Positions 42,737 to 54,700 of a stretch of 64,000 nt of DNA are shown one piece after another; the stretch's first letter is position 1; every line of letters starts with the position of its first letter. The stretch is from Parapristionchus giblindavisi (Eukaryota; Nematoda; Chromadorea; Rhabditida; Diplogasteridae): NCBI GenBank assembly GCA_943737045.1, contig CALSFV010000051.1, forward strand, positions 496,001 to 560,000. Direction: 5' to 3'. The notes beneath the pieces are model-generated. The model made no database searches. It was given only the letters and a program-made list of their open reading frames with translations, and was not told the origin of the DNA. The translations under genes were made by a program, and so were the position numbers.

Positions 42737-45700
42737 ATGAACACTGAAAAGGTACGAATTTTCAATAAATTTTTTCAATAAACATATCAAGACGAAGTGG
42801 TAGGAATGACTTGAAGCTTTCTGAATATTTTAAAGACAAAAACAGTGTTTAGACTATTATTTCTTCTTCAATCGATGGGGAACTCTATCCGGTTGATGTG
42901 TTCATAGAGATCTTCAAACGTGCTGATTATCCTACTCTTCTTACACTCAAAAAAGTAAGCATTTCAAACAGTTTTAAATCGCTAATAGAGAGCGACGGAC
43001 TAACAGAAAATAATGACATAGCGACTAAAACACCGTAGGACACATTATTAACTAAGTTTTTTTTAAATTTCATCCAAAGTGCATGCAAAAATACAAATCT
43101 AACAATTTAATTGATCAAAATCTATTATGATTGCCACAGGTTTGTCGTCGTTTCGAAGCTCTTTTATCTGATCCTATTCTGTGGATCGATATTTGTGAGA
43201 CTTCAGGATGTACCCTTCCTCCCTCTTCATTCAGAAGAAATCTATTAGAAAAACAAGAAGAGATTAAGGAAAGTTATGGAGAAATGCCGGAAATCGATTA
43301 TGAAAAGATTTTCGTGAAGAATCCATTTAGGTATATTTTTGCTCTATTTAAAATACTCGTGAGTTTCGATTGTGATCCGACCAGAAATCTGCCAAAAATT
43401 TAGATAGAATTGTGTCCGGCAGAAATGATAACAAATGTTCTGATATCATATTTCTTTTGCCACATTATGCCCCTCGATTGTAAAAATCCTCAAAATAACA
43501 ATCGATAATGGAACATCAATCAATAATCAATTTTAGATCAAATATCGTGCCTCCGATCCTGTCTTCGTTTAAACAAATGTATAATGATTATGGTTGGAGA
43601 TTTGGAGGAAGAATGAAGTAGACCTCTTTTTTTATATGTTAATCGATTAATTATCCACATTTGTAGAGTGCTAGAAGAAAATGTGAACGGTGAAGAAACT
43701 CGTTGTTTTTCTACGTTTGGTGAAGGTGATAAAATGGCTTTTATCGATCTAGTCGAGGAAGGTGTGCCGGTTAGTTCTTTCTGTCCCCTTACGTATAGAA
43801 GATTAAGTGCGTTTTTTTGCGTCACGTTTTCACGAACACCGTTGAAGCTAGCGACTTGCGGTTTGCGCCATTAGATTCAGCATCGGCGAATTAAGAAAAC
43901 AATCGGACAACTTTTTTGAAAAAATGCCTAAAACTCATTTAAATATCGATTGAAGTTAAAAACGTTAAACATGCTTTATTCCGAGATTATAGCTTTATGC
44001 TTGTGTTTTTCTGTGTACGTTTACCAATTAGCATACGGGGAACACGATGCGAACAACCTCCGATCTCAATTACATCGATTTACACCTTAATTTTGCACTT
44101 AAACATTTTACACGCGACGCGTCGCACACTTCATTCGAAAGAAAGCGAATTCAATCGTGGGGTTAATGCTAAATTGTGATTTCATTTTCTCATTCATAGT
44201 ATTCATAGCATCACTATACCTTCAGGCCATCACTGGATGGAGGCCCTTACTATAATATAGTATTATCCCATATGTATTTAAGTTAAATTGCGCTTTTTTT
44301 CACGTCACGTTTTCTCCCGTCCCTTTGATGTTAGAGCCATGCGGTTTGCGGCATTAGATTCAGCATAGGCGAATTAGGTAAACTTTCGGACAACTTTTTG
44401 AAAAAAATGCCTAAAACTCATTTAAATATCGATTGAAATGTTAAACGGTCAAATGCCCTTATTTCCGAGATTATAGCTTTATGCTTGTGTTTTTCTGCGT
44501 AGGTTTACCAAATGGCATACGGAGAACACGATGCGAACAACCTCCGACCACGCTTACATCGTTAAGGCGTGCAAATTAGGCAAAAACGAAAGCGTGTTCA
44601 TTCATTTGACCTAACGAACCACTCACTGCACCACGCGTTGCGTATGGGTCAGCGTCGCTTTCGAAATCTTTCACTAAACATGTCGTAGCTTTATGAATTA
44701 TGCTTTCGCGTTTCATTTAAGGTTTTACGATTCATTGATTCTGATAGTTCATCTTATCTATGTATGCGTCAGCGTGCGTGACTTTCGAAATCTTAGGTTT
44801 AGTTCCCGTGATACTACTCTGATACTACTATTGATACGTGATACTACTCTGGTGTTTAAATCCGTGCATGATCACGAATAGAAGTATAATCATGCATGAT
44901 TCGACATTCCATGCATGGAATATCCGTGGTTCGTGATCATGCATGGATCTTCCGTGTTCATGCACGAATTTTCCGTGATCATGCATGGAATGACAGAATC
45001 CATGCATGATCTCGGATAATCCATGCATGATTCGAGTATATTCCATGCATGAGCATGCCATTAATTGCACGAATTTTACTTGGATCATGCAAGGATTCAA
45101 CTGAGTATATTTATCTACTTAAAGATTCTATCGATTCAGTTACCACTCACACTTAGCAAAGTTCATTTAGTTAAGGTAGTGTTAGCGTTAGTTCTCGCGA
45201 CACTATGTTGATCTACTTATACATTCTATCGATACAGTTACTATTCATTTAGTTAAGGTATTCTTAGCGTTAATCTTAGCAACTTCCCATATATATAGAA
45301 GTTCATAAGCAACTATGAATTGTGCTATCGTGTTTCATTTAACATTTTACGATTAATGATTTTGATAGTTCATCTTATCTACGTATGCGTCAGCGTGCGT
45401 GACTTTCAAAATCTTAGCTTTAGTTCCCGTGATACTACTCTGATACTACTACTGATATGTGATCCTACTCTGTGGCCGTATGCAAGAACCGTTTTCCGGG
45501 AAAATGTGACGTCATTAGCGTAAGCGGAGGCGTTTTCCAAAAATCCTTCGCCTACGCTAATGACGCCACATTTTCCCGGAAAATGGTTTTCCCGTTGTTC
45601 TTGCATACGGCCACTGGTGTTTAAATCCTTGCATGATCACGAATAGAAGTATAATCATGCATGATTCGACATTCCATGCATGGAATGTCCGTGGTTCGTG

Positions 45701-48700
45701 ATCATGCATGGATTTTCCCGTTTCATGCACGAATCCATGCATTATCTCGGATAATCCATGCATGATTCGAGTATATTCCATGCATGATCATGCCATTAAT
45801 TGCACGAATTTTACTTGGATCATCCAAGGATTCAAACACCTGAGTATATTTATCTACTTAAAGATTCTATCGATTCAGTTACCACTCACACTTAGCAAAG
45901 TTCGTTTAGTTAAGGTAGTGTTAGCGTTAGTTCTCGTGACACTATATTGATCTACTTATACATTATATCGATACAGTTACTATTCATTTAGTTAAGGTAT
46001 TCTTAGCGTTAATCTTTGCAACTTCCCATATATATAGAAGTTCGGAGGCCTTTTTTGGGGCAGCTCAGTCCTCAGCTACCGCTGAAGATAGAGCCATGCG
46101 GTTTTCGGCAATAGCTTCAGTATAGGCGAAAAAAAAGAAATAGGTAAAGTATCGGACAACTTTTTGAATATATTCCTCAAACTCATTTAAATATTTATAA
46201 AAGTAAAAAAAAACTTTAAACTTGCTTTATTTCGAATTTATAGCTTTATTCTTTTGTTTTTCTATTTAGTTTTATCAAATGGTATACGGAGAACACGATG
46301 CGAACACTATCGCAATTACATCGATTGACACCATAATTTTGCACTTAAATATTTTACACGCGTCGCATACGCGTTGCGTGTGCTCGCTTCATTCGAAAGA
46401 AAGCCAATTCAATCGTGGGGTTTAGTGCTAAATTGCGATTTCATTTCGTCATTCATAGTATTCATATCATCACTATACCTTCAGGGTATCACTGGATGGG
46501 GGCCCTTACTATAATATATTAGGGTGTATCATAAGTTCGGTAAATTTTTCCCAGAACACAATAATATTTTAAATATTTTCTGCCTCAATCAATGATGGAA
46601 GCCAATATATTCCACGTCGGCACCCACCACCTCTTGCCATCGTTCAGCCAGCTTGCAGATGCCATCCTTCCAAAATCCTTTCGGCCTCGAGTCAATCCAT
46701 GACCTGATCTGGCACTCGAGTTCGGCCTTCTTATCGATCTTCTTTCCGGTGAGGAAGGACTGCAGGCTGCGGAAGGCATGGTAGTTGGGAGGGGAGATGT
46801 AAGGGGAGTACGGTGGGTGAGGGATGTGGTCGAAGCCCAACTGCTGTAGCTTGGCCGAGACAACTTTCGCCACATGGGGTCTGGTGTTGTCGAAGAGATG
46901 TTGCTTCTGAGGCCGTATCCATGAAAGCATTTGCCACGGCAAAAGCGTTTGCCGAAGCCACCGGCAAACCCTTTTGCCGGCAAAGAGTGTTTGCCGTATC
47001 CATGAACATTTCTTTTGTCGACAAACATGTTTGCCGTGGCAAAAGCTAAAGTCAATGGTACCCCTTGACTTTTGTGTTTGCCGGACTGTTTGCCGTTCCC
47101 TTCTTTTTCACTTTTTTCGTTTATTTTTCTTTTTTTTTCTTTTTTTTCTCAAGTACAATTTTCAGCCTGGATTAAAATGATCGTGCGATTCAGTCTCGCG
47201 TCGTCCGCATATTTTGTGATAGATCTTCCCCTTTTGATTCCAATTTTGCTGATTTTTTCGATTTTTATTATCTCAATAAAACGAGATGAAGCTTTATTCG
47301 TGTCACATCATGCCTTTATATCCTGTGCTGAAAAACGTATGTATGAGGGAATGTGTAATGTTCATTGGCTATTATTATATTAGCTCGTGTCGTAAATATT
47401 TTTGAATTTAGGAGCACACAATCAAATTATCAACTAAATTGTGAAAAGGAAATGAAATGATAAAAAATCACTTTGAAATCACTCACATTGAATTTTCGAT
47501 CGCTAGCTTTTAATTATTTTTTTATTTTCCAAAAAAAATATGGTGAAATCATAAATCACGCATGTCTTTCAGTTTCCAAAAAATATCACAACATTTTAAC
47601 AAAACATGATGGATTTTAGAAATATACTCCATTCGCATTGATCATCTTCTCCCATCTATCTGTCTGTTTAAAGAAGGGGACCCACGAGTTTTTTCGTGAC
47701 TAAACAGGCCAGACAGAACTATTGATCACATCTCCTTGTATACAAAAACAATTTTCTCTAAAATTTTGCATGCCCCATAATACCGTAATTCGGACTTAAA
47801 GTTCATTGATATGCCCAGGGAAAGGCGCGAGTTTTTGAAATTGAAGAACAAATGTATAGAAAATTGCAAACGGGAATCGAACCCGTGTGGCGCTGTTACA
47901 AGCGCTGACTACTAACCACTGATGGCGCACTAAAAATAGTGGAAAATGGAAAACGGCGACTTTCCAGGGTCTAAAAATGTACACTGGAAAACCGAAAATG
48001 GAAACAAGAAATTTGAATTCGCGGGCGCGAATTCAAATTTTCGGTTTTCCAGTATACATTTTTAAACCCTGGAAAGTCGCCATTTTCCGTTTCCCACTAT
48101 TTTTTTAGTGCGCCATGAGTCACACGCTCTACGCGTTCATCCAGTCAAATCTAATATAGAACAGAATGTCACTTCCTATGTCACACGTTCTTCATGTCAA
48201 TAGCGTAACCCAAATCTCGTGGGTCCCCTTCTTTAAAGATCCCTTTGTGATTGTAGGACAGTGGCTGATTCTTGAAATAGTTGCCGAGTACGGCCTAGAT
48301 AGTGGTTCGATCTTTGAACCTCTGTAATTTCTGGAAGTGATTTAGCGCCGAGAAAAGGTGATAATTAAATAGGTCAAGGCCTGGTAAGTTCGTGTGGTGG
48401 GACAGTCCCGCTAGCTCTGCCTTAGTCGTTCTAGCGGTATTGGGAGGAGCGTTGTCACGTTAGTTCAGAGCGTACAATATGGGTGAAAGAGAGATTGCGG
48501 ACGCCCCCAACTTGCGATCACTCTGAATGGACAGCCACACGAGTTACCATTAGGGTATGCGAACATCTTCCTTTTCAACAGCGCTCGTACGAAAGGAAAG
48601 CATTACGCGAAGAAAATGACAAACTGTATCTAAACACCGAGACAACGGGCATTTACACACAGTTGCACTCTCTCGCCTAACTCTCGATTATCCCTCCTTA

Positions 48701-51700
48701 AAAAATTCACCTAACCCGTCTGACCTTTGCCACGCTGATTTTATATTTAAAAGAGATCGGCATAGTTTCTGAACTATGCGAAACAGGAAATAGTCTTTGC
48801 GCACACTCCGTTGAAATAAAACAAGTGAGTTTTATACGCTCAATATTTATGGCGTGGTACACCACAAATCATACCGTGCACATCAGAAAAAAATCATACC
48901 GTGATGTTTCTTAATAGCGTAGTAGTACATTTCCCGGCTTATTGTACATTCTTTGTTATGATTGACCTAACGTGTAGTCATTGGAAGTATTAGGTTTGCG
49001 GGAAAGTCTTTGTCTATTTTTTTCTATTTCCACTGCTCATCGCAGATAATTTTCACTACTCGTATAATTGGTTCTATCTCTTCAAAGAAGATGACTTTTC
49101 CTTCAATGAACAGGCACAGGACTTCACCATAACACAGTCGAAGAAAATTGGTATGAGAAAACTCTCGGTCGATTCATGCCCTATGAAATGGCCCAAGACA
49201 AACTTGGCAATCGAATCGATGATTCATTGAGTGAGGTCACGCTCCCTTTAAGAGGCCGGATCTGAGAAAATTTAGCATTTTGCCCCCTCCCCGGACATTG
49301 CTCGAGGATTTTCGATATGGGCCCCCATACTCATAGGGCCTGGAGGGTCTTTGACCTTGTTTACAAAAATGATGACGTCACCGCCTGTATTGCTCAATGC
49401 GGCGCAAAAGCGCGGGAGTGGATGACTGCCAGCAAGACAAGAACTGGGACCAAGTACGCCACTATGAAATCTGAAGAAGGCAGAAAATCATTCAAGCCAG
49501 AAGGACAAGAAAGTTTATTATCATCACGACAACGCCCGTTCCTATGTCTCCATTCAAGTCAAGCAGGTACTGGCTGGATATGGATGGATGGTTCTCCCTC
49601 ATCCACTGTATTCTCCAGACATGGCCCCGTCGAATTACTGGCCTTTCGCTGGCCTAGCCCCCCCCCCTTTCTTCGACTTGTAAGGATTCTCCTGTTTTTG
49701 TCCTTCCGGTTCATGTTAGTCTGTCTCTACTGAAACACAGCGGTCCTTTTCCCGCTTATTGTTAGGGTCTGATCCACCCCAATATAGGTATGATCTTTGA
49801 ACCCAGAAACAGCCATATACAGTGAGATCCTTCCTTCCCTCTCTCCGTCCCCCATCGCCTCAACATAATTCACAGTACTCCGGTATTTTTGCTCGAAGGG
49901 TACACCGTTGAGAGGCCAAATCTCGCGGGGTACACCGCGAGGAGCACCACGGTGTGGAAGAGACGGTGTGCCTCGCGGGCTCCGGTATTTTTTACTCGCG
50001 GGCACACCGTTCAATCCCGTGGTGTACGCCGTGAGGTACACCGCGGGGTAGAACACTTAGGCGGGGTACCTCGCGAGCTGCAGCCTCTATACGGGGAGCC
50101 CCGCGAGGTGGACGACGGCGTGCCTCGCGGAGCAGGAGGGACGGTGTGCCCCGCGAGATTTGATGTCTACCCCGCGAGGCACGCCGTCACTTCAGCACCG
50201 TGGTGCACCTCGCGGTGTACCCCGCGAGATTTAGCCTCTCAACGGTGTGCCCCGCGAGCAAAAAATACCGGAGGGGTGGACATCAAATCTCGTGGGCACA
50301 CTGTCCCTTCCACCCCACGGGGCACATAGTCTTCACGCCCCATCGAGAGCCACAGCTCGCGGGGTATACCGTCTAAAAGACAATAGAGGACAATAAAGAC
50401 AGGCCTCAAGCCGATTATTTTGCGTAATAATGCAAGTGGTTAAAGTGGGCACCCGGGGATACCCCGAGAATCCCATTTCAAGGCAGGAAACTGCCTTACT
50501 ATCTATATGCACATGTCTCTACCCTTAGCGCGTTCACCATTTTTTTCCATATGAAAGTGTACAACGGTCCTACCGGTGTGAACTCACTAATTACACATTT
50601 ACATATGGTACATACAGTACTGCAGAATTTCCCTGTGAAAATGGGCATCATACGTCGGCGCACGAAAGCAATTGTTCTGCTCACAGCCTTGCATTCCCTT
50701 CGGGGTCTTGTGCATAGCCTTGCCTCGCAAATAATTGGAAATTTTCCAGTCGAATCTCAAAACACTTCGACATTGTCATACACACAGCCTTCCCGAAGCA
50801 TGCCCACCTGTGATCAAAATTTTGATTACTTTTAATTTTTGACAAATGCGGGGCAAAAAAATAAAATTGAATCGCGCAATATCTACAATTCTACAGCCAA
50901 GTGACTTTTCTCGGCATTTTTTCTTAGCACAGTCACAGTCTTTCAAATATTATTTATTAAACCGAGGGATGAGCGCCCGGTTGGCCCGCTTTTGTTGGGA
51001 GATGTACGGTCTGACGATTGCAGTATATGTGACCATGGGGCTAATGTAATACATTTTAGAGATCATACATTTTATTTGTTTCGGTTCCGAATACATCAAG
51101 ATATATCGATCGGAAGAAGTACAGAGTCGTGTAATACATTTTATCTGCCTTCACCGTTATTTTAAACATGTATAATGAGCACATTTTAAATATATGGTGG
51201 GTCGATTTAGAAAATTAGTAATTTTCGCTTAAAAAATGGTCATTTTTAGTTTCGTTTCCCATTAAGTAAGATGAAATTGAGTCAAACATAGCGTATCAAT
51301 TCTCGCATTGGTATGTGAATATATTGTTGGATAGATATGTCTTTTTTTTCGATAAATTTGTTGTGTTGTGCATACCATTAATTTATTATATTTTAGAGCA
51401 TTTCTTCAAATGTTTTAACTTTCGCAAGACATCAGCAACGATGAAAAAATATAATTGAAAGAATTGCGATGAGAAAAATAAAAGAAACCAAGCCAATCAA
51501 AATGTTTAATAATCGATTACTATTTGCGCGCATCAAATGCGCCTTCATTTGTCGGCAAACGAAAACGTTTGTCGGCAAACGTTTGCCAAGGTGAAAAGGG
51601 TTTCTTGGATACCGACAAACCATTTGCCGGCAAAAGCGTTCGCCACGGCAAACGTTTGCCGCGGCAAACGCTTTTGCCGGCAAAGTCCGACAAACGTTCA

Positions 51701-54700
51701 TGGATACGGCCTCTGGAGGCGTGGCGGGAGGGAGTCTCTTGCCCACCTCCTCCAGTTCGTTGCAGGGGTCCCTCGCGGTCACCATGTGGCCCTTATCCAG
51801 GACCCTCCAGTATACGGGGCCGTGGGAGCAATACCAGAAGCTGAGCAAAAGCTTCTTTCCGTGCACATCGCGACGAACGAAAGTCAGCACCCCAGGCGAG
51901 ACCCAGACTCGGAAATGGCGAAAAAAACAATGAAAATGAAGTTGGGGTATTTTAAACGTAAATGGGTAAAGAAATATCGATTGAAAATAGCGATTAGTAG
52001 ATCTACAGTGCAACTTTTGAAACCACTTTTGGACATCTCCCACCCAACCCTATCCACCTATATAGGTAAATTTCGGAATCGTTTCCGTTTCCAGTTGTGC
52101 TTCCCTTGTTAGCGGGTTTTGGAAACAGAGCCATGCTGCAAGTAGAATGAATGTTATACAATGGGGCAAAAACATAGCAAAGTGTTAGATTTATTCAATG
52201 ATGGTGCGAACCCGATACACGAACAACACGTTAATGAGAAACATAGGTGGGCACGTTGGGGGAAAGGTTGTGCGCAAACCGGGGAAATGTAAGGTAAGGC
52301 TGTGCGCAAGACCATTTTTGGGCAAATTCGACTGGAAATTTCCCAAATTTTGCGAGACAAGGCTATGCGCATGGCCCCGATGAGAAGGCAAGACTGTGCG
52401 CAAAAAATATTCGTTTTAACGCGTCCACCTATGATGAGAAAACATAATTGGAGGAAAAAATTTACCGAACTTATGACACACCCTAATAGTATTATATCCC
52501 TTAGTATATAGAAGTTCGTTTTGCCATTTTCCAAAACCGTCTTTCGTAGAACCTCAATAACTCCCTTCATACGCAACCAATGAAGGCGTTCTTTCTTTTA
52601 GATTGTAGCCAGATATCTTGACTACCTTTTGCTAACGACCTTACCACCATAACCTTTACCGTAACCGAGTTTGTTCGCGATAACGACGGAAGAATAACTG
52701 TCCCCGCTAAACCGCAGCCCCCGTTAAAGATGGTGCCCCATGTAAAATGAGGAATTTCCAAATATTTGTGGAATGCCCACTGTAAAACATAACGTTTAGG
52801 TGAATTTTTTTGGAAAAAAAGTGAAGGCCCCCTGTAAAATTAGCCATTTTTCGTTCGGACCCCCTGTGGAATCGAGCTCCAGGTATCCCGCCCTTGTATG
52901 GTCTTAGCGTAAGCTCTCGTGATACTATATTGATCTACTTTAAGATTCTATCGATAGAGTTACTATTCATTTAGTTATGGTAATCTTAGCGTTAGTTCCC
53001 TTGATGCTATATTGATCTACTTAAAGATTATATCGATTCAGTTACTATTCATTTAGTTAAGGTGGTCTTAGCGTTAGTTCCCGTGACACTATATTGATTG
53101 TAGTTTATAATAATAATGATAATATATTTATCGCATCTTGGAGAAGAGAGAAAAGAAGTGAGAAAGAGAACAATAAAAATACATATTGAGACAAGAAGTT
53201 GCGACGATATAGTTTAAATTACTGGATTGCAACTTTTACAGAATTACTAAATACATTCACACTTAGCAAAGTTCCTTAAGTTAAGGTAGTCTTAGCGTTA
53301 GCTCCCGTGATACTATATTGTAGTTTACAATAATAATGATAATATATTTATCGCATCATGAAGAAGTGAGAAAAGAGAACAATAAAAATAAATATTAAGA
53401 CAAGAAGTTGTGATGATATAGTTGAAATTACTGGATTGCAACTTTTACAGAATTACTAAATACATGAGGAGAGGTCGATGCTACAATAGTTAGATCTATA
53501 TTGATCTACTTAAAGTTTCTATCGATTTAGTTACCATTCACACTTAGCAAAGTTCCTTAAGTTAAGGTAGTCTTAGCGTTAGCTCCCGTGATACTATATT
53601 GTAGTTTACAATAATAATGATAATATATTTATCGCATCATGGAGAAGTGAGAAAAGAGAACAATAAAAATACATATTAAGACAAGAAGTTGCGACGATAT
53701 AGTTGAAATTACCGGATTGCAACTTTTACAGAATTACTAAATACATGAGGAGAGGTCGATGCTACAATAGTTAGATCTATGTATATTGATCTACTTAAAG
53801 ATTCTATCGATTTATTTACCATTCACACTTAACAAAGTTCCTTAAGTTAAGGTAGTCTTAGCGTTAGCTCCCGTAATACTATATTGGTCTACTTAAACAT
53901 CTTCCTTAGCGCTAAACAATTACCATTACCAAAATATATCAATATATCTAACTTACGCGGGAGCTGAGCACTGACAATGAGCTGCCTAAAAAACGCTTAT
54001 AGACTTACCAGCCGGTCGCGCGCGCCTACGGCGCGCGTTATCGACTGCATTGTATCTGGTCGCGCGCTAGGTTGGGTTGTGTGATGTTTATTGACGTTTG
54101 TAGAAAATCAGCAGTTTTTTTTTGAGAATTTCTTCGTATTTTTGAATCTATCTGACAATGAGGTGCATGAGACTTGACGATGACTTCACAGAATTTTACC
54201 AAATCTGACTAATCGTACTTATTCTGACCCACCGAATCGGGTTACGGTAGTCTACAATATACATAATCATATAACTCGAATAATGCTTAGTACGACAATT
54301 TTTACTCAAAGCTGACCATCGGTACTTATTCTGACCCACCGAATCGGGTTACGGTAGTCTACAATATACATAATCATATAACTCGAATAATGCTTAGTAC
54401 GACAATTTTTACTCAAAGCTGACCATCGGTACTTAATCTGACCCACCGAATCGGGATACGGTAGTCTACAATAGGCGTAATCATATAACTCGAATAATGC
54501 TTAGTACGACAATTTTTACTCAAAGCTGACCATCGGTACTTAATCTGACCTACCGAACCGGGTTACGGTAGTCTACAATAGGCGTAATCATATAACTCGA
54601 ATAATGCTTAGTACGACAATTTTTACTCATAGCTGACCATCGGTACTTAATCTGACCCACCGAATCGGGTTACGGTAGTCTACAATATACATAATCATAT

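Larger units (their letters stand above)
43810..46518. repeat. Direct repeats GCGGTTTGCG...GGCCCTTACTATAATATA
   Basis: Copies at 43810-44270, 44290-44600 (3' truncated) and 46040-46518 share GATTCAGCAT(C/A)GGCGAATTA, ATGCCTAAAACTCATTTAAA and, in the first and third, CACTGGATGG(A/G)GGCCCTTAC. The mariner insertion at 46519 lies at the end of the third copy. Confidence 0.75.
47672..48232. mobile_element. 561-bp element with TTAA target duplication
   Basis: Ends AGAAGGGGACCCACGAG and CTCGTGGGTCCCCTTCT are flanked by TTAA at 47668-47671 and 48233-48236. Target choice is piggyBac-like. It interrupts the mariner relic and itself contains a tRNA-like relic and a MITE. Confidence 0.8.
47590..48480 (-). 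pseudogene. Second mariner transposase relic, interrupted
   Basis: On minus, DNAPPNTARTTKAELAG, DLFNYHLFSALNHF and NYFKNQPLSYNHKGIFK lie at 48237-48480, and TDRWEKMINANGVYF at 47590-47667. The interruption is the TTAA element at 47672-48232. Degenerate: the PYSPD block is eroded. Confidence 0.75.
46910..51712. mobile_element. 4.8-kb GGCCGTAT element inside mariner (TSD CTG)
   Basis: Ends AGGCCGTATCCATGAA and TTCATGGATACGGCCT are flanked by CTG (46907-46909, 51713-51715). Both subterminal regions (46920-47095, 51545-51705) are dense in GTTTGCCGGCAAA-type units. It shares the terminal WGGCCGTAT and the CTG target with the 141-bp MITE at 45473. It holds two further mariner relics and several MITEs; no transposase of its own is recognisable. 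Confidence 0.75.
46519..52486 (-). mobile_element. Mariner element expanded to 6 kb by nested insertions (TSD TA)
   Basis: Ends TTAGGGTGTATCATAAGTTC and a right end that reads TTAGGGTGTGTCATAAGTTC on minus are flanked by TA (46517-46518, 52487-52488). Without the insert at 46910-51712 about 1.16 kb remain, near normal mariner size, although the right part (about 52150-52430) holds unrelated TTGCGCACAGCCTT repeats where the N-terminal domain should be. The first direct repeat (44245-44270) gives the unoccupied target. Confidence 0.85.
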
